NCBI RefSeq assembly: GCF_020832325.1
Contig: NZ_JAFIEU010000046.1
Span: 1 to 55,932 of the forward strand
Origin: Lunatimonas sp.
GTDB lineage: Bacteria; Bacteroidota; Bacteroidia; Cytophagales; Cyclobacteriaceae
Direction of reading: 5' to 3'
Length of the DNA stretch: 55,932 nt
Shown: piece after piece, positions 45,514 to 54,798 of the stretch
Layout of the letters: the number at the start of each line of letters is the position of its first letter
How positions within the stretch are numbered: position 1 is the first letter of the stretch
Program-made: the position numbers and the translations under genes
The notes under the pieces: generated by a model
What the model was told of the DNA's origin: nothing
Seen by the model: the letters and a program-made list of their open reading frames with translations, nothing else
Database searches by the model: none

Positions 45514-46089
45514 TTATTCAACAACAAGCGTGAAATAATTGGATTTTATAATCCCATCAAATAAAGTATAATTCAGTCTAATTTTATATGGTCTTGTTTC
45601 CAAATCCTTCATTGTATAACTCGATTTTTGTAGATAAACTATAAAGGCTTTATACCTTCCCTTAGGAATTATATAGGAGTCTGAATCTATAAGAATATTA
45701 AGTGAAATTGTTTGCTTTTCGTCTATCAATATTTCATGATCATAATAGTATAATGTATTATGTAATTTCCCGGTTTGTATTTTTTGATCTACATCAATGA
45801 TATGATTTGAATGCTTATCAAACAAAAATAGCGTGAAACCAGGCATCAATCTGTTAATTACAAATGTTTCTTTTTCCACTCGTGATACATCGAAATATTT
45901 ACTTCCCAGCAAAACAACTTTTTCATTTAGGTTGTTTTCAATGCGAATCGGAAGTTGTAAACTAGCTCCTGCCATACTAATATTATCTTCTAATATAATT
46001 AGATTCATATCCTGGGCTAATATTCGTGTATTTGGGATCCCGATGAACATAAAAGCGAGAATCGACAACAATTTAATAGGCAAACCCAT
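45514..46089 (-). CDS. Exported protein of unknown function, candidate immunity protein
   Basis: A 191-residue AT-rich gene encoding a signal peptide (cleavage near residue 26, RILAQ) and a beta-rich body (IRIENNLNEKVVLLG, GRYKAFIVYLQ). No family recognised. Its first codons overlap the end of the HExxH toxin-tip frame by 17 bp on the same strand. That arrangement, a toxin tip followed by an overlapping short gene, is how polymorphic toxins and immunity genes are organised, and export would suit protection in the periplasm. The immunity role is inference. Confidence 0.55.
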   Translation of the reverse strand: MGLPIKLLSILAFMFIGIPNTRILAQDMNLIILEDNISMAGASLQLPIRIENNLNEKVVLLGSKYFDVSRVEKETFVINRLMPGFTLFLFDKHSNHIIDVDQKIQTGKLHNTLYYYDHEILIDEKQTISLNILIDSDSYIIPKGRYKAFIVYLQKSSYTMKDLETRPYKIRLNYTLFDGIIKSNYFTLVVE

Positions 46090-46540
46090 TTGGAATTTTA
46101 TTTAGGTAGTACTCAAAATTAATTAAAGCCTTTTGTAATGAAATGAGCGATGGGTTCAATTTCAGATTTGAAATTACGGATACGGTCCAATCCCATGCAT
46201 AGGCCTCTGTAATGTTTCTGTGAAAATTCCCTCCAAAAGTGGATATCCATGATCCCATCTTGCCTGATATGAAATGATCGACATGCCTCGCCTCATGGCC
46301 GGCAATAAGGTAAAGGTCATGGGGATTATAAAATGCTTTACCTAATATTAATATCCGCTCAATTTTCCCAAAAGCATAACCTGTTGTTTCACCATATTTG
46401 CCACCGGATATTATGCTTCCTCGGTCAATAGACCAATTATAACTTCCATATTCCTCAAAATTTTCAGTAATGAAGCTATTTAAGTTCTCCTGGCTTGCCC
46501 CTCTGAGTGTAGTTTTCCCTCCTTTCTTCCCGGCCCCAGC
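46073..46540 (-). pseudogene. Detached C-terminal metallopeptidase toxin domain (Rhs/polymorphic-toxin type)
   Basis: The frame is open for 155 codons after a TAG at 46541 but has no ATG before 46258. It encodes a zincin-type domain: LIAGHEARHVDHF gives the HExxH motif, and NITEAYAWDW a downstream Glu that could be the third zinc ligand. The first residues AGAGKKGGKTTL resemble the linker between an Rhs repeat body and its variable toxin tip. The rest of the Rhs gene is absent, so this is an orphan tip. A conventional gene call would start at 46258 and lose the active site. Confidence 0.5.
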
Positions 46541-46757
46541 CTAAATCAGTCCACAGGACTGATTATTAACGGCTTGTCCTATCCTTTCCAATCTGCCATT
46601 GGAAATGGCCGGAATCACTCGTAATCGACCTCAATTAACCCTTTCAATCCAGCATGTTCCTTGCGCTCGAACACATGCAATCTTCAGGTTTTAAACATTC
46701 AGACGATGGGGCGAACAAAACCTGTGGTCACGATTAATTCAGACTCAAATCAACAAC

Positions 46758-47732
46758 CTAAGCGTATCCTAGCTTCGTCCTCACCCTATTCAGTACCGAT
46801 GAGGCGATCTCTCTTGCCTTTGCTTCTCCCTCTTTTAGAATCTGATCCAGTTCCCCTGGGTGGGTCATGTAGTGGTCGTACCGCTTTCGTTCTTCCGAAA
46901 ACGTGGTCAGGATCAACTCGGTCAGCTCCTTCTTGGCATGGCCGTACCCAAAATTACCCGCTAGGTATTTCCTTCGCAGCTCCTCGGTAGCTTCCAGCGA
47001 TGCGATTAGGCTAAACAGCTTGAACACATTGCAGGTATCGGGGTCTTTGGGTTCCTCTAGAGGGGTACTATCGGTCACGATTCGATTGACATTTTTTTTT
47101 AACGCTTTTTCCGGCAGGAAAACATCTATGTAATTGTCGTATGACTTGCTCATTTTTCGCCCGTCAGTACCCGGGATGATCATCACGTCCTCACTAATTC
47201 TTGGTTCGGGCAAAAGCAACAGTTCCTCTTCCATCCGGTTGTTAAAGGCAGTAGCGATATCTCGGGTTATTTCCAGGTGTTGCAGTTGGTCCTTTCCCAC
47301 TGGGACTATATGGGCATCGTAGAGCAGGATGTCTGCGGCCATCAAGACCGGATAGGTAAACAGCCCCGCATTGACGTCGGCAAGCCTGTCAGACTTATCC
47401 TTGAAGCTATGTGCATTGGCCAACATAGGAAATGGGGTGAAGCAACTTAGGTACCAAGTAAGCTCGGTAACTTCCGGGATCCGGGATTGCCGATAAAAAA
47501 CCGTACGATTCACGTCCAGGCCAAAAGCAAGCCAAGCGGCGGCTACTGCCCTCACATTCTCCTCTCTTGCCGCACCGTCTTTCAGGGTGGTAAGTGAATG
47601 GAAGTCGGCAATAAATATAAAAGACTCGTTTTCTTCTCTGGAAGCCAAAGCCACCGCCGGAAGAATCGCGCCCAAAATATTCCCCAAATGAGGCTTTCCC
47701 GAACTTTGAATTCCTGTAAGTACTCTTGCCAT
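46758..47732 (-). CDS. trpS: Tryptophan--tRNA ligase
   Basis: Class I aminoacyl-tRNA synthetase of 324 residues that charges tRNA-Trp. The HIGH-type motif is SGKPHLGNILGA at about 11-22 and the KMSKS loop GRKMSKSYDN near 190. Length and the MARVLTGIQSSGKPH start match the family. The start at 47732 replaces an ATG 12 codons upstream that would add a non-homologous extension. It is divergent from the DUF1573 gene and is a core housekeeping gene. Confidence 0.95.
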   Translation of the reverse strand: MARVLTGIQSSGKPHLGNILGAILPAVALASREENESFIFIADFHSLTTLKDGAAREENVRAVAAAWLAFGLDVNRTVFYRQSRIPEVTELTWYLSCFTPFPMLANAHSFKDKSDRLADVNAGLFTYPVLMAADILLYDAHIVPVGKDQLQHLEITRDIATAFNNRMEEELLLLPEPRISEDVMIIPGTDGRKMSKSYDNYIDVFLPEKALKKNVNRIVTDSTPLEEPKDPDTCNVFKLFSLIASLEATEELRRKYLAGNFGYGHAKKELTELILTTFSEERKRYDHYMTHPGELDQILKEGEAKAREIASSVLNRVRTKLGYA

Positions 47733-47801
47733 TGATAATTTTTTGCCGCAAATTAAGGAAATAAACACATACTTCGACCCGAATTTAGCGTTATTTGTAC
47801 C

Positions 47802-48899
47802 ATGATAAAGTACCTAGCTTTTACACCAGTATCCCTTTGCCTCTGGATTTTCAGCTTACCGGCTAGCAGCCAGAACATTGACCAACCGCTTTTGGAATGG
47901 GAAACGAAATCGATCAACCTAGGGTCCATATTGGAAGAGCAGGGCACCGTTACCGCTCAGTATACCTTTACCAACCGAAGTGGTAGAAAACTAATCATCG
48001 AAGAAATCATGACGGATTGTGGGTGCACCACCGCTGATTATACACAGGACACCTTGGCCAACGAAGAAAAGGGGCAGATTACGGTTGCGTTCGACCCGAG
48101 AAGTCGGGGCGGGTCCTTCTCAAAATCCATCTTGGTGAAAGTGGATGACGATCCGAACATGGATACATTAGTACTGGAGGGGTTTAATGTACCCTTCCCC
48201 ACCGAGGCTGCTAAAGCCTATCCCATTGAAAAAGCTGGCTTGGGCTTTCGACTTCCCGTGATCCATATGGGAAATGTCTATACCAACGAGCCCAAAGTGA
48301 AGCAGTTGGATTTTTTCAATTTCCGGGACTACCCGATACAACTCAGCCAAATACAGGACGCCTTGCCCAAACACATTCAGGTAAGACTGAACCCTGCGGT
48401 GGTTACCGCCAAGACTCGTGGAATCCTCGAAGTGTCTTACAGCGGTGAAGAATTGGGAGATTTGGGCTTCTTTGAAGAGGATATCCAGTTTACCGTGCTT
48501 TCGGATGAGAAAGAGGCACTTACCTTCAAGTTAATTGCCAATGTATTTGAATATTTTGCTCCAACCCCGCTGTCTGAGATCAATCAGGTGCCCCGTTTGG
48601 AAATACGGGAAATGGAGGTGGACTTAGCGAAAATAGACAGCAAAGTTCCCATTTCCAGAATGATCACCCTGCAAAACAAAGGACAACAAGATTTGCATAT
48701 ACGCAAAGTCACTGCAAACTGTGATTGTGTAAGCATCCTAATACCTACCAACAGCATATCACCTGGGGGGCGAACCGACATTACCGTTACCTTTGACCCA
48801 AAAGATCGAAAAGGAATTGACCATAAGGCAATTACCATCTTTAGCAACGATCCCGTTCAGCCTGCACAGACCGTTATGGTGAAAAGTAGAATTAATTGA
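47802..48899 (+). CDS. Secreted protein with two DUF1573 domains
   Basis: A 365-residue exported protein with a signal peptide to about residue 23. DUF1573 immunoglobulin-like domains lie at about 30-135 (hallmark DCGCTTADYT) and about 265-365 (hallmark NCDCVSILIPTN), both ending in the FDPxxRxG turn. The region between them is a related beta-sandwich. Function unknown; common in Bacteroidota envelopes. Confidence 0.85.
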   Translation: MIKYLAFTPVSLCLWIFSLPASSQNIDQPLLEWETKSINLGSILEEQGTVTAQYTFTNRSGRKLIIEEIMTDCGCTTADYTQDTLANEEKGQITVAFDPRSRGGSFSKSILVKVDDDPNMDTLVLEGFNVPFPTEAAKAYPIEKAGLGFRLPVIHMGNVYTNEPKVKQLDFFNFRDYPIQLSQIQDALPKHIQVRLNPAVVTAKTRGILEVSYSGEELGDLGFFEEDIQFTVLSDEKEALTFKLIANVFEYFAPTPLSEINQVPRLEIREMEVDLAKIDSKVPISRMITLQNKGQQDLHIRKVTANCDCVSILIPTNSISPGGRTDITVTFDPKDRKGIDHKAITIFSNDPVQPAQTVMVKSRIN

Positions 48900-48982
48900 C
48901 AGGTGTTTAGTTAACTGACTGAAATCATTCCTAAACACATGCTGGATTTCTAATTCTCAAGGTGCAATAGCTTTTTAACCTA

Positions 48983-50110
48983 TCACTTCCTAATAACTTC
49001 CACGGCAGGCACATCGAAGACAGCTTTTGGCTTGTACATTTTCAATCTTAGAAAAGGCCTTTCAATCGCATACCAGCTAAATATGGCAAAGATTAAAACA
49101 ATCGGAAAGGTGATGGTGAAAAACCAAAAAGGCGTCAAATAGGACGAAAAGAACGTCATGATTAATTGCTGCAATGGCCAACCATATAAGTATATTCCAT
49201 ATGAAAAATCACCATGTTTGCTAAACGCAGGGTATTGAAGTTTAGGCATATAGGCGAGATAAAAAAGCAGGTAGGTACCAAAAACCGGAAGAAGCTGATC
49301 AACTAACGAGTACCTAAATGAAACAATGATGCCCAGTACGGATATAAGGGCAAACCACGTATTTGAAGGGATGTTTTCCCGATACAAATACACAACTGCA
49401 CCTAATAGGAAGTACGTAAAAAACCGGAAATAAAAGTAAGGATTACTGATCACCCATAGGTCGGGCCACCCATAGGAAGTAAAGGCAAACCCGAACGATT
49501 GGGCTAGGTAGCATGCGTAAACTACCACTAAGGATACCAATGTCCATCTCCTACTTTTCAACACACCGATAAATCCCAACAGCGGTACGAGAAGATAACA
49601 CACAAACTCATACTGTATGGTCCACAAAGAGTTATTAAGCCCTCTTTGGGGAAGGTTGGTAAAATAGCTCGATTCCTTCGGTGGTTGCAAGGACAACATA
49701 TTGACGAATTCCCGTTTTTTGGGAACTCTGTCCAAAAATTCAAAGTAGCTTCCTACTCCAAGTTCATTAGCATAGCCAACCGGTCCAAATAAAAATAGTC
49801 CAAGCAGAAATACCATGATAAAACCGGGATAAATGCGAAGAACCCGTTTACTGAAGTAGTCCCCAAGTCCACTAGACGATTCGTAGCTTTTTAAAATCAA
49901 GAACCCACTAATTACGAAAAAAAAATTAACCGCAAAACTTCCAATACTGATCTGCCCACTACTCCATTTCATAAAGGGCTCCAAAACTACAAATTGTTCG
50001 TACCCATACAAAATAACATAACTGTGGCATAAAATAACTGATGATGCCAATAAGAACCTGATAATATCAAAATTATTGAGGCGCAGGTCCTGTTTAATCA
50101 ATCTCTCCAT
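48983..50110 (-). CDS. Acyltransferase-3 family membrane protein
   Basis: A 375-residue polytopic membrane protein with about ten helices. The N-terminus has the family motif NNFDIIRFLLASSVILCHSYVI with the catalytic-type His, and RVLRIYPGFI is the second conserved stretch. Such enzymes O-acylate cell-surface polysaccharides. The start at 50110 (MERLIKQDLRL) is used because the upstream residues do not align. No glycan gene cluster surrounds it. Confidence 0.88.
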   Translation of the reverse strand: MERLIKQDLRLNNFDIIRFLLASSVILCHSYVILYGYEQFVVLEPFMKWSSGQISIGSFAVNFFFVISGFLILKSYESSSGLGDYFSKRVLRIYPGFIMVFLLGLFLFGPVGYANELGVGSYFEFLDRVPKKREFVNMLSLQPPKESSYFTNLPQRGLNNSLWTIQYEFVCYLLVPLLGFIGVLKSRRWTLVSLVVVYACYLAQSFGFAFTSYGWPDLWVISNPYFYFRFFTYFLLGAVVYLYRENIPSNTWFALISVLGIIVSFRYSLVDQLLPVFGTYLLFYLAYMPKLQYPAFSKHGDFSYGIYLYGWPLQQLIMTFFSSYLTPFWFFTITFPIVLIFAIFSWYAIERPFLRLKMYKPKAVFDVPAVEVIRK

Positions 50111-50211
50111 ATCCTTCCCTAAAAAAAACCCGGTATATAAATTTGATTTCAAAAATACATATTGTTTTAAGTATTACAAATATATTATAATGTATTTGGA
50201 AAAAAAATTGG

Positions 50212-50243
50212 AAAAAGATTCGCAGCTTACCTGCTGCGAATCT
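50212..50243 (-). terminator. Intrinsic terminator overlapping the ABC permease stop codon
   Basis: On the minus strand an 11-bp perfect stem AGATTCGCAGC/GCTGCGAATCT encloses the stop codon (50227-50229) in its loop and is followed by five T. Confidence 0.9.
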
Positions 50244-51273
50244 CTCTTCTCATAAATGAATAGTACGCCAAGCCAAAACAGGCCATCGTAGCGGCTATTA
50301 ATGCAGTGAGTTGTGCCCACACTAACAGTACGCTCTGTCCCAAGGGCAACGGACTAGGCAACGCGCCTATCACCTGCTCAGAACTCAAAGGCCCTAGGCT
50401 CCTCACCGATGGCATCAGCAGAGTGGTAGTGGCATCGCTGTAAAGCTGACTGGGCACTACACGTAACAGGTTGGTGATAAACTGTTGGTATTGGATAATC
50501 TGTTGGGGATGGGCATAGCTGGAGGGGGCTATGGCATTGGCAATCAGGTTTACTATGATCCCATAAAAGACTGTGAAAAAAAGCCAAACCGCAATCACCG
50601 CCAAGGCGGAGGTAGCCGCCTGTCTGAACTTCACAGAAAATAAAATGGAGAGGTTCAGCCAGAACCCGACGTAACATATGGATACCACAATAAATAGTAG
50701 AATCCTCAAAAATTCCTCCGGTGTAGGCGGAATACCGATTCGCAGAATTCCCAACCCAACAAATAGTAGGGTAAGACTAGACAGCAAAGCGGCTACTACC
50801 AACAATCCGGCCGCAAACTTTGCATTGAGCCACTGATCCCGGAAAATAGGCTGTGACAGGACCCTCGCCATGGTACCCCTACTTACCTCCGAATTTACCG
50901 AATCAAAACCCAGGCCAATTCCCAACAGGGGGCCAAGAAAGCTGATAAACACTACAAAGGATGGCAAGCCTGATCCCGAGGCGGAAAAGAGCTTTAAGAA
51001 GAAAAACGCATCCTCTGGATCAGTGACCTTTACAAAATCATTGAAATGCAACAACCCAGTGATTAAGGAACCGAGGCAGGCCAGCACAATCACCGTCATC
51101 AGGATGATCAGGCGCCAACTATGGATATGATCCGAAACTTCTTTACGTACAATCACCCAAAATGGGGAGCGGGTTTTGTTGGCAGTTACCGAGTTTGTTT
51201 CTGTTAGCTTGTTCCATATAGCCTGCCAACGGGCTGCATGGAGCGGAACAGGGAGCTCATTGAACCATTTCAT
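50227..51273 (-). CDS. ABC-2 type transporter permease
   Basis: A 348-residue inner-membrane protein with about six helices. The N-terminal region WVIVRKEVSDHIHSWRLIILM and the RGTMARVLSQPIFRDQWLNAKF loop are typical of ABC-2 (NosY/DrrB-type) permeases. It overlaps the ATPase gene by 17 bp. The start at 51273 (MKWFNELPVPLHAARW) lies inside the ATPase end; a longer start at 51312 is possible. Confidence 0.85.
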   Translation of the reverse strand: MKWFNELPVPLHAARWQAIWNKLTETNSVTANKTRSPFWVIVRKEVSDHIHSWRLIILMTVIVLACLGSLITGLLHFNDFVKVTDPEDAFFFLKLFSASGSGLPSFVVFISFLGPLLGIGLGFDSVNSEVSRGTMARVLSQPIFRDQWLNAKFAAGLLVVAALLSSLTLLFVGLGILRIGIPPTPEEFLRILLFIVVSICYVGFWLNLSILFSVKFRQAATSALAVIAVWLFFTVFYGIIVNLIANAIAPSSYAHPQQIIQYQQFITNLLRVVPSQLYSDATTTLLMPSVRSLGPLSSEQVIGALPSPLPLGQSVLLVWAQLTALIAATMACFGLAYYSFMRREIRSR

Positions 51274-52225
51274 AAACCTTCTTTTCTTCAAAATACCGTT
51301 GATAGATTTCATCTAATCCATAGGTCTTCCGGGTGAGTTCGTGCAGGGTAGCACCGCTGTCCAGAATGACCCGTGCGATCTCGGAGGATTGATCCGACTC
51401 GCAGCCAACTTCCAAGTGACCTTCCGCTGTCCAAACAACCTCCTTGATTCCCTCAGACCGCATCAAAGCCGCTTCCAACTGCCCGCGATCTACGTGGGCT
51501 GGCAGTGATATGTTGGCCTGAAGTTGGAAGGGATAATGCGAAAACAGCTGTCGTGACAATTCCTGCACCGTGCCACAGGCTATGAGTTTACCAGACACAA
51601 ACAGCCCCACCCGATCACAGACTTGCTGGACCTGATGCAGGTGATGTGAGGAAAGCAACACGGTCAACCCCTTACTACTGGCAAGGTGCGATATCAGACT
51701 GAGCAGTTCCTTGACTCCCTTTGGATCTATGCCAAGTGTAGGCTCGTCCAATATAATCACCGATGGATCCTTGATCAACACATCAGCCAATCCCAAACGC
51801 TGACGCATCCCTCGGGAATAGGTCTTGACCCGCTTGTCTCCGGCCGATTCCAGCCCGACAGTTTGTAGTAAGTTTTCAACTTTATGGCTAGCCTGATCCT
51901 CGGGAATTTGGTTTAACCGAGCGGTAAACATCAGGTTTTCCCGCCCAGATAACTCATCGTAGAAACCTACATCTTCTGGTAAATACCCTACCTTCTTCTT
52001 CACTTCCACTGGTTGAGTAGTCGCATTGTATCCACACACCGTAACCAGGCCAGAACTGGGATCGGTTAAACCCAACATCATTAAGATGGTCGTAGATTTC
52101 CCCGCGCCATTTGGACCCAACAAACCGAAGACTTCTCCTCTATGGATCTGCAAATCCAACCCGTCTACCGCTTGGAAGTTTCCGTATGCCTTGCTGAGCT
52201 TGTTCAGTTCTATCACAGGGCTCAC
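51257..52225 (-). CDS. ABC transporter ATP-binding protein
   Basis: A 322-residue ATPase partner of the permease downstream. Walker A GPNGAGKST near 38, signature YSRGMRQRLGLA near 138 and Walker B VIILDEPTLGIDP near 155. The extra C-terminal 90 residues match the CcmA/DrrA-type group. It starts with GTG, preceded by a clear GGAGG eight bases upstream, unusual for this phylum. Confidence 0.93.
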   Translation of the reverse strand: MSPVIELNKLSKAYGNFQAVDGLDLQIHRGEVFGLLGPNGAGKSTTILMMLGLTDPSSGLVTVCGYNATTQPVEVKKKVGYLPEDVGFYDELSGRENLMFTARLNQIPEDQASHKVENLLQTVGLESAGDKRVKTYSRGMRQRLGLADVLIKDPSVIILDEPTLGIDPKGVKELLSLISHLASSKGLTVLLSSHHLHQVQQVCDRVGLFVSGKLIACGTVQELSRQLFSHYPFQLQANISLPAHVDRGQLEAALMRSEGIKEVVWTAEGHLEVGCESDQSSEIARVILDSGATLHELTRKTYGLDEIYQRYFEEKKVYEMVQ

Positions 52226-52228
52226 CGC

Positions 52229-53395
52229 TTACCTCCTTCCATATTTGCTGAACAACTGAAACACACCACCAAAGACACCCAAGATCAACATCACACCTAG
52301 CCACCCCCAGACCACAGGGGTTTTGACAGACACCCTAAATGCAGCCTTCTCGGTCACTTCCGGGTTGGTGGCTTCCAATGTAGCCATGTAATCGCCAGCG
52401 ATGGCCTTCTTGGAAGCTTGGATAGTAGCGAATACCTGAGCCGATTGTCCCGGCTCCAAGGTCGCGATTTCAGCTGGCTCGTAGGTCACGTCCCAATCCA
52501 TAGGTACCTTTCGGTCCAACTTAAGACCATTGATCGTGGAGGATCCGTTATTCCTCACCACCATTTCCAGTCGCTTGGACTTACCTGCGGTCACACTGGT
52601 GCTCAGCATTCCAGTAGGTGTCGTAAATTCCATTTCGTAGGATCCCTTGATGACTGCCTCCAAGTCCAAATTAGCAGCAGTGTTGGCCGTAATCGCACGT
52701 ACGGGCACCTTGTAGTTACCCGCTGCAGTTTTCTTGGGAGGTGTTACCTCGATGGAAACATCCTGGGTCTGATTGGCTTCAATGCTTACGGAACTGACCT
52801 GCTTACCATTTGCTTTAAACACCACATTCCATCCACGGGGTGCATCGGTGGAAAGGGCATACAATTGAGGCTCTGAGGTCATGTTTTTGAGCTTTGCATT
52901 ATAGGAAAAAAGTGCGGAGGAATGTCCCTCTATATTGGGTTGATTCGAGGTGAACTCCGTTTTGAAGGTGCCCGTTTCGGACACATTCACCGTAATAGGC
53001 AGGGTATATAAACCGGTCGCAATCACCTGAAACCGGTAAGTGCCTTTCTCCACCTTATGGGGAACATCCACCTTGAGAGCTAGGGTTTTCTTTTCCCCCG
53101 GCAAAACAGAGACTTTAGTGACTGTCCATCCTCCTGACTTCAGGGAATAATCCCATCCTTCTGGCATGCCGGATAATAGGATGGAAACATCCCGGATACT
53201 TCCGGAATTGTTGATCACATCGATGGAATAGTCGATGGATTCACCGGGAGGCACCGCTATTTCAGGGTAAGGCGTATACAAAGCCACGGTATTTGCAAAC
53301 GCTACGTGGCCACCGAGAAGCAATATCCACAGGCTGTGGACCAATCTGATAAAGAGCGAACTTTTCGTACAAGTTGACAGTAAAAAACGTTTCAT
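52229..53395 (-). CDS. Membrane-anchored NEW3-domain protein
   Basis: A 388-residue exported protein with a signal peptide (to about 35), several Ig-like domains of the NEW3 type (VSILLSGMPEGWDYSL, LSTDAPRGWNVVFK, LDRKVPMDWDVTYE) and a C-terminal membrane helix (WGWLGVMLILGVFGGVF). It lies 3 bp before the ABC ATPase gene, and NEW3-plus-ABC-2 operons recur in Bacteria. It may present substrate to, or receive it from, the transporter on the outer face; this is inferred. Confidence 0.82.
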   Translation of the reverse strand: MKRFLLSTCTKSSLFIRLVHSLWILLLGGHVAFANTVALYTPYPEIAVPPGESIDYSIDVINNSGSIRDVSILLSGMPEGWDYSLKSGGWTVTKVSVLPGEKKTLALKVDVPHKVEKGTYRFQVIATGLYTLPITVNVSETGTFKTEFTSNQPNIEGHSSALFSYNAKLKNMTSEPQLYALSTDAPRGWNVVFKANGKQVSSVSIEANQTQDVSIEVTPPKKTAAGNYKVPVRAITANTAANLDLEAVIKGSYEMEFTTPTGMLSTSVTAGKSKRLEMVVRNNGSSTINGLKLDRKVPMDWDVTYEPAEIATLEPGQSAQVFATIQASKKAIAGDYMATLEATNPEVTEKAAFRVSVKTPVVWGWLGVMLILGVFGGVFQLFSKYGRR

Positions 53396-53994
53396 AATCT
53401 TTTAAAGGCTTTAGTACATGTGACAAATTTAAAAATCCCGAAAAAATCGCTCAAGTGCCCACATGTTAAAAATTGTTAAAGAATATTATTTGTATTTTGC
53501 AAAGTAAACAGCCTCATTGATACAAATTAATGATATATACACAACATTGTTCCACAGAATCGAACTCATCCATCATACAGGCAAACCCATCAAACAAGTT
53601 GGTTTTCAGATTATTCGGCATTATGACGTAAAATCCCCGCTTAATCAGGACATGAAAGATGCCTCGTTCGTCTTCAATATAGAGGGTCCGCATGGACGAG
53701 ATTGTATCGCATGATTTACAGAAATTGATTATTAAGGATAAAAGATAGCTGATAAAAGACAGACATAAGGAGACATAAGACGATAGACGTAAGATTTAAG
53801 ATTCGCGGAATGTACGGTCCCAAATCCTTTCCAAAACCCCGAATCCGAAGCGAGCCTACCATCATAAACGTAACCCAATATCTCGCCGCAGGCGTATATC
53901 TACCAATATCGCGAAGCTTATATCATTTCAATATTTCACCGAAGGTATATAAATCGACCATTTGCCTTACCTTTGCACTCAGATCCAAGGTAAA
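53396..53994. other. Intergenic region with purine-rich repeats and hairpin array
   Basis: Upstream of the NEW3 operon (minus) and the HipA-like gene (plus). Bases 53736-53805 are a purine-rich stretch of imperfect AGATAAAAGA/AGACATAAG repeats. Bases 53877-53955 hold a three-unit hairpin array described separately. A frame at 53517-53714 is not convincing. A -7-like TACCTTTG lies at 53968, 27 bp before the HipA-like start. Confidence 0.5.
53877..53955. repeat. Array of three hairpin-forming repeats of 25-28 bp
   Basis: Three units begin AATAT at 53877, 53905 and 53930. Each can fold: ATAT..CGCC/GGCG..ATAT, ATAT..GCGAAGC..ATAT, and ATAT..CACC/GGT..ATAT. A fourth, isolated unit similar to the second lies at 55528. 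The arms covary in sequence while the AATAT/TATAT ends are kept. No CRISPR-like constant repeat and spacer pattern is present. Confidence 0.6.
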
Positions 53995-54798
53995 ATGACC
54001 GATAAAACGATATTCCATCCCCTACGTACGGTTCAGGTAATGCGTTATATCATGCCGCTGCGGGAAGGAGGTTCGCTTCCGGCACTTGCGGATGCCGACG
54101 ATGGATTTAGCTATGTACTCAAGTTCAAGGGTGCAGGACAACGGGAAAAAGCACTAATTGCAGAGCTGCTAGGTGGGGAAATCGCACGACTTTTGGACTT
54201 CAAAGTTCCCGAACTGGTATTTGCCTACCTAGATGAAGCCTTCGGTAAATCGGAAGGCGATGAGGAAATTCAGGACCTACTCAAGAGTAGCCAAGGGTTG
54301 AACCTAGGGCTACATTTTTTATCCAAAGCAATGACCTTTGACCCCGGGGCGAGTCAGGTAGATCCACTGTTGGCTTCAAAGATTGTCTGGCTAGACGCCT
54401 TTATCACCAACGTGGACAGAACCTATCGGAACACGAATATGCTCCTTTGGAACCGGGAACTTTGGCTAATTGATCATGGAGCTTCATTTTTGTTTCACCA
54501 TACCTGGGACAATTGGGAGAGGCAGTCACAAAGCCCTTTTCCGCTGATCAAAGACCATGTGTTGCTCCCCCAGGCGCTCTACTTGAAGGAAGCTGACCAT
54601 GAACTGCGGCAGTTACTCAGTGAGGAAAAAATCGACCAGTTAGTTAATCTGATCCCCGATGAATGGATACTGGCTTCCAGGGACGTGGAAACTCCTGCGG
54701 AAGCTAAATCGGTATATTCAGCGTTTTTGAAGATCCGTTTAAACCATTCGGAAGTATTTGTAAACGGAGCAGAAGATGCAAGGAAAGCACTTATATGA
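53995..54798 (+). CDS. HipA-like kinase family protein
   Basis: A 267-residue protein with HipA-like kinase features in the right order: EKALIAELLGGEIARLLDF near 48 (ATP-grip helix), WLDAFITNVDRTYRNTNMLLW near 134-155 (NxDR..N catalytic loop) and LWLIDHGASF near 157-166 (metal-binding DHG). It lacks the N-terminal HipA cap. The gene overlaps the DUF3037 gene by 23 bp. The start at 53995 follows a -7-like element; the 11 codons before it do not align. Substrate unknown. Confidence 0.8.
   Translation: MTDKTIFHPLRTVQVMRYIMPLREGGSLPALADADDGFSYVLKFKGAGQREKALIAELLGGEIARLLDFKVPELVFAYLDEAFGKSEGDEEIQDLLKSSQGLNLGLHFLSKAMTFDPGASQVDPLLASKIVWLDAFITNVDRTYRNTNMLLWNRELWLIDHGASFLFHHTWDNWERQSQSPFPLIKDHVLLPQALYLKEADHELRQLLSEEKIDQLVNLIPDEWILASRDVETPAEAKSVYSAFLKIRLNHSEVFVNGAEDARKALI

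Noticed and set aside
53517-53714. A 65-codon plus-strand frame
   Set aside because: No family pattern; lies in repeat-rich intergenic DNA and lacks a plausible start region.
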